A DNA stretch of 22,975 bases from Candidatus Aminicenantes bacterium UBA4085 (GTDB lineage: Bacteria; Acidobacteriota; Aminicenantia; Aminicenantales; UBA4085). The stretch covers positions 1 through 22,975 of the forward strand of contig DFYJ01000116.1 of assembly GCA_002383325.1 (NCBI GenBank), given 5' to 3'. The position numbers were made by a program, and so were the translations under genes. Below are positions 22,328-22,975 of the stretch, in pieces (position 1 is the stretch's first letter; each line of letters starts with the position of its first letter). The notes under the pieces were generated by a model. That model saw only the letters and a list, made by a program, of their open reading frames with translations. It was not told the DNA's origin and searched no databases.

Positions 22328-22975
22328 TTAATGACCGTTTGTCATTTCTTCTTCACACGAAGACGAGGGAGATTCGCTTGCTGCTTGAATTATTGGCTTC
22401 GCCTCTGGGGAAAAGAAGCGGCTCAAGAAATCAACTGCAACCCGCATGTTTTCCGGAGTCGGATGGGCGTAGCGCATGGTCATTTGAATAGATGAATGGC
22501 CGAGGATTTTAGAGACGGTTACTAGATCGATCCCGGCCTCAATCATTTTGCTGGCCGCGGTATGGCGCAGATCATGGAGTCGGAGCCCGCGGATCCCGGC
22601 CACTTCCCTGGCCTTGGCGAATCCCTGGGCGATGTTTTTCATATGCGTCTTCGTCTCGGGGTTGTAGAAGACGAACTCGGATTCGTGAGGGACTTCCTGA
22701 AAGGCTCGCGCTGCGGCCACGTTCAACGGAACCTTTCGGGACTTCCCGCTCTTGGAGTCCTCGATAAAGATGAAGCCGCGGTCGAAATCCACGTTCTGCC
22801 ATTTGAGGGAGAGGATCTCGTTCCTTCTCATCCCGGTATTGAGGGCTATGATTAGGATCGACTTGAGCATGCCCGGAGCGCATTCGATGAGCTTTTGAGC
22901 CTCGGCCGTGGTCAGGATCCGCTCCCTCGAGCTGTTCTCTTTGAACTTGCTGTAGGCGGCAACGAAAAGGGAGCC
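22328..22975 (-). CDS. Tyrosine recombinase / integrase, C-terminal part (runs off the right edge)
   Basis: The frame stays open from the stop at 22328 to the window end, giving 215 residues of a phage-type integrase; the N-terminal DNA-binding domain lies outside. The ATG at 22870 is internal, because 35 in-frame residues precede it ('KFKENSSRERILTTAEAQKL' is the usual start of the catalytic domain). All catalytic residues are visible: Arg in 'NTGMRRNEIL', Lys in 'SKSGKSRKVPL', His-x-x-Arg in 'LHDLRHTAA', His in 'LGHSS' and Tyr in 'MRYAHPTPENM'. The roughly 30 residues after the tyrosine region end in a Ser/Glu-rich tail. It should cut and rejoin the attP and attB sites, here most likely the selC anticodon-loop region. 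It is followed by the lipoprotein gene on the same strand, 74 nt away. Confidence 0.9.
   Translation of the reverse strand, partial: GSLFVAAYSKFKENSSRERILTTAEAQKLIECAPGMLKSILIIALNTGMRRNEILSLKWQNVDFDRGFIFIEDSKSGKSRKVPLNVAAARAFQEVPHESEFVFYNPETKTHMKNIAQGFAKAREVAGIRGLRLHDLRHTAASKMIEAGIDLVTVSKILGHSSIQMTMRYAHPTPENMRVAVDFLSRFFSPEAKPIIQAASESPSSSCEEEMTNGH

Larger units (their letters stand above)
21336..22975. mobile_element. Integrative element inserted at selC (left end; continues past window)
   Basis: The segment is bounded on the left by a tRNA-Sec 3'-half duplication and contains an AT-rich lipoprotein gene and a tyrosine recombinase transcribed toward the fragment. Base composition and codon use change visibly from the flanking high-GC genes. 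The geometry predicts an intact selC on the minus strand to the right of the window, with the integrase near it. The stretch 21402-21560, between the tRNA fragment and the lipoprotein gene, holds no gene or convincing terminator. Confidence 0.6.

Noticed and set aside
1..22975. CRISPR array, insertion sequence ends or rRNA
   Set aside because: I saw no regularly spaced short repeats, no transposase and no rRNA-like sequence; the only repeat pair noted is the tRNA-Sec fragments.

Overview
The window is a high-GC bacterial chromosome segment. By eye it is roughly 60-65% G+C up to about 18 kb, somewhat lower in 18.4-21.3 kb, and clearly AT-richer from about 21.5 kb to the right edge. A diderm cell is indicated by an outer-membrane-type beta-barrel protein, a lipoprotein, and Sec- and Tat-exported enzymes. 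The gene mix (Na+/solute symporter, heparinase II/III, RraA-like aldolase, transglutaminase-like protein, peptidase-propeller-barrel protein) is what I associate with Acidobacteriota / Candidatus Aminicenantes-like genomes. That placement is an impression, not a computed result.

Region 1 (1-4435, minus strand): a leftward unit of a class III aminotransferase-fold PLP enzyme, an SSS-family Na+/solute symporter, a class I/II aminotransferase and the start of an ornithine cyclodeaminase/mu-crystallin-like gene. The last meets an in-frame stop close to the left edge. Genes overlap or are about 20 nt apart, so they look like one operon. The 134-nt divergent gap 4436-4569 holds a consensus-like -35 for this operon and a perfect 14-nt palindrome in the promoter spacer.

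Region 2 (4570-17933, plus strand): a long, tightly packed unit of eleven genes. They are an M20 amidohydrolase/peptidase, a zinc alcohol dehydrogenase, a Gfo/Idh/MocA oxidoreductase, an RraA/HMG-aldolase-like protein, an exported heparinase II/III-like lyase, a Tat-exported AGE-family protein, two adjacent amidohydrolase-2 paralogues (the first has lost every metal ligand), an exported transglutaminase-like protein, a D-2-hydroxyacid dehydrogenase and an SbnA/CysK-like PLP enzyme. Together with region 1 this reads as a catabolic locus: import of an amino-group-bearing or sugar-acid compound, extracytoplasmic attack on a uronate-type glycan or glycoconjugate, deacylation, oxidation, aldol cleavage and transamination. 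The substrate cannot be named from sequence.

Region 3 (17934-22975): a tRNA-Sec (selC) integration hotspot. Two direct-repeat 3'-half fragments of a tRNA-Sec gene (17951-17997 and 21336-21401, both minus strand) bracket a small two-helix membrane protein and a large protein combining a degenerate gluzincin domain, a beta-propeller and an outer-membrane barrel. To the right of the second fragment lie an AT-rich lipoprotein gene with its own promoter and a tyrosine recombinase running off the right edge. The simplest reading is successive insertions at selC, with the intact tRNA beyond the right edge.
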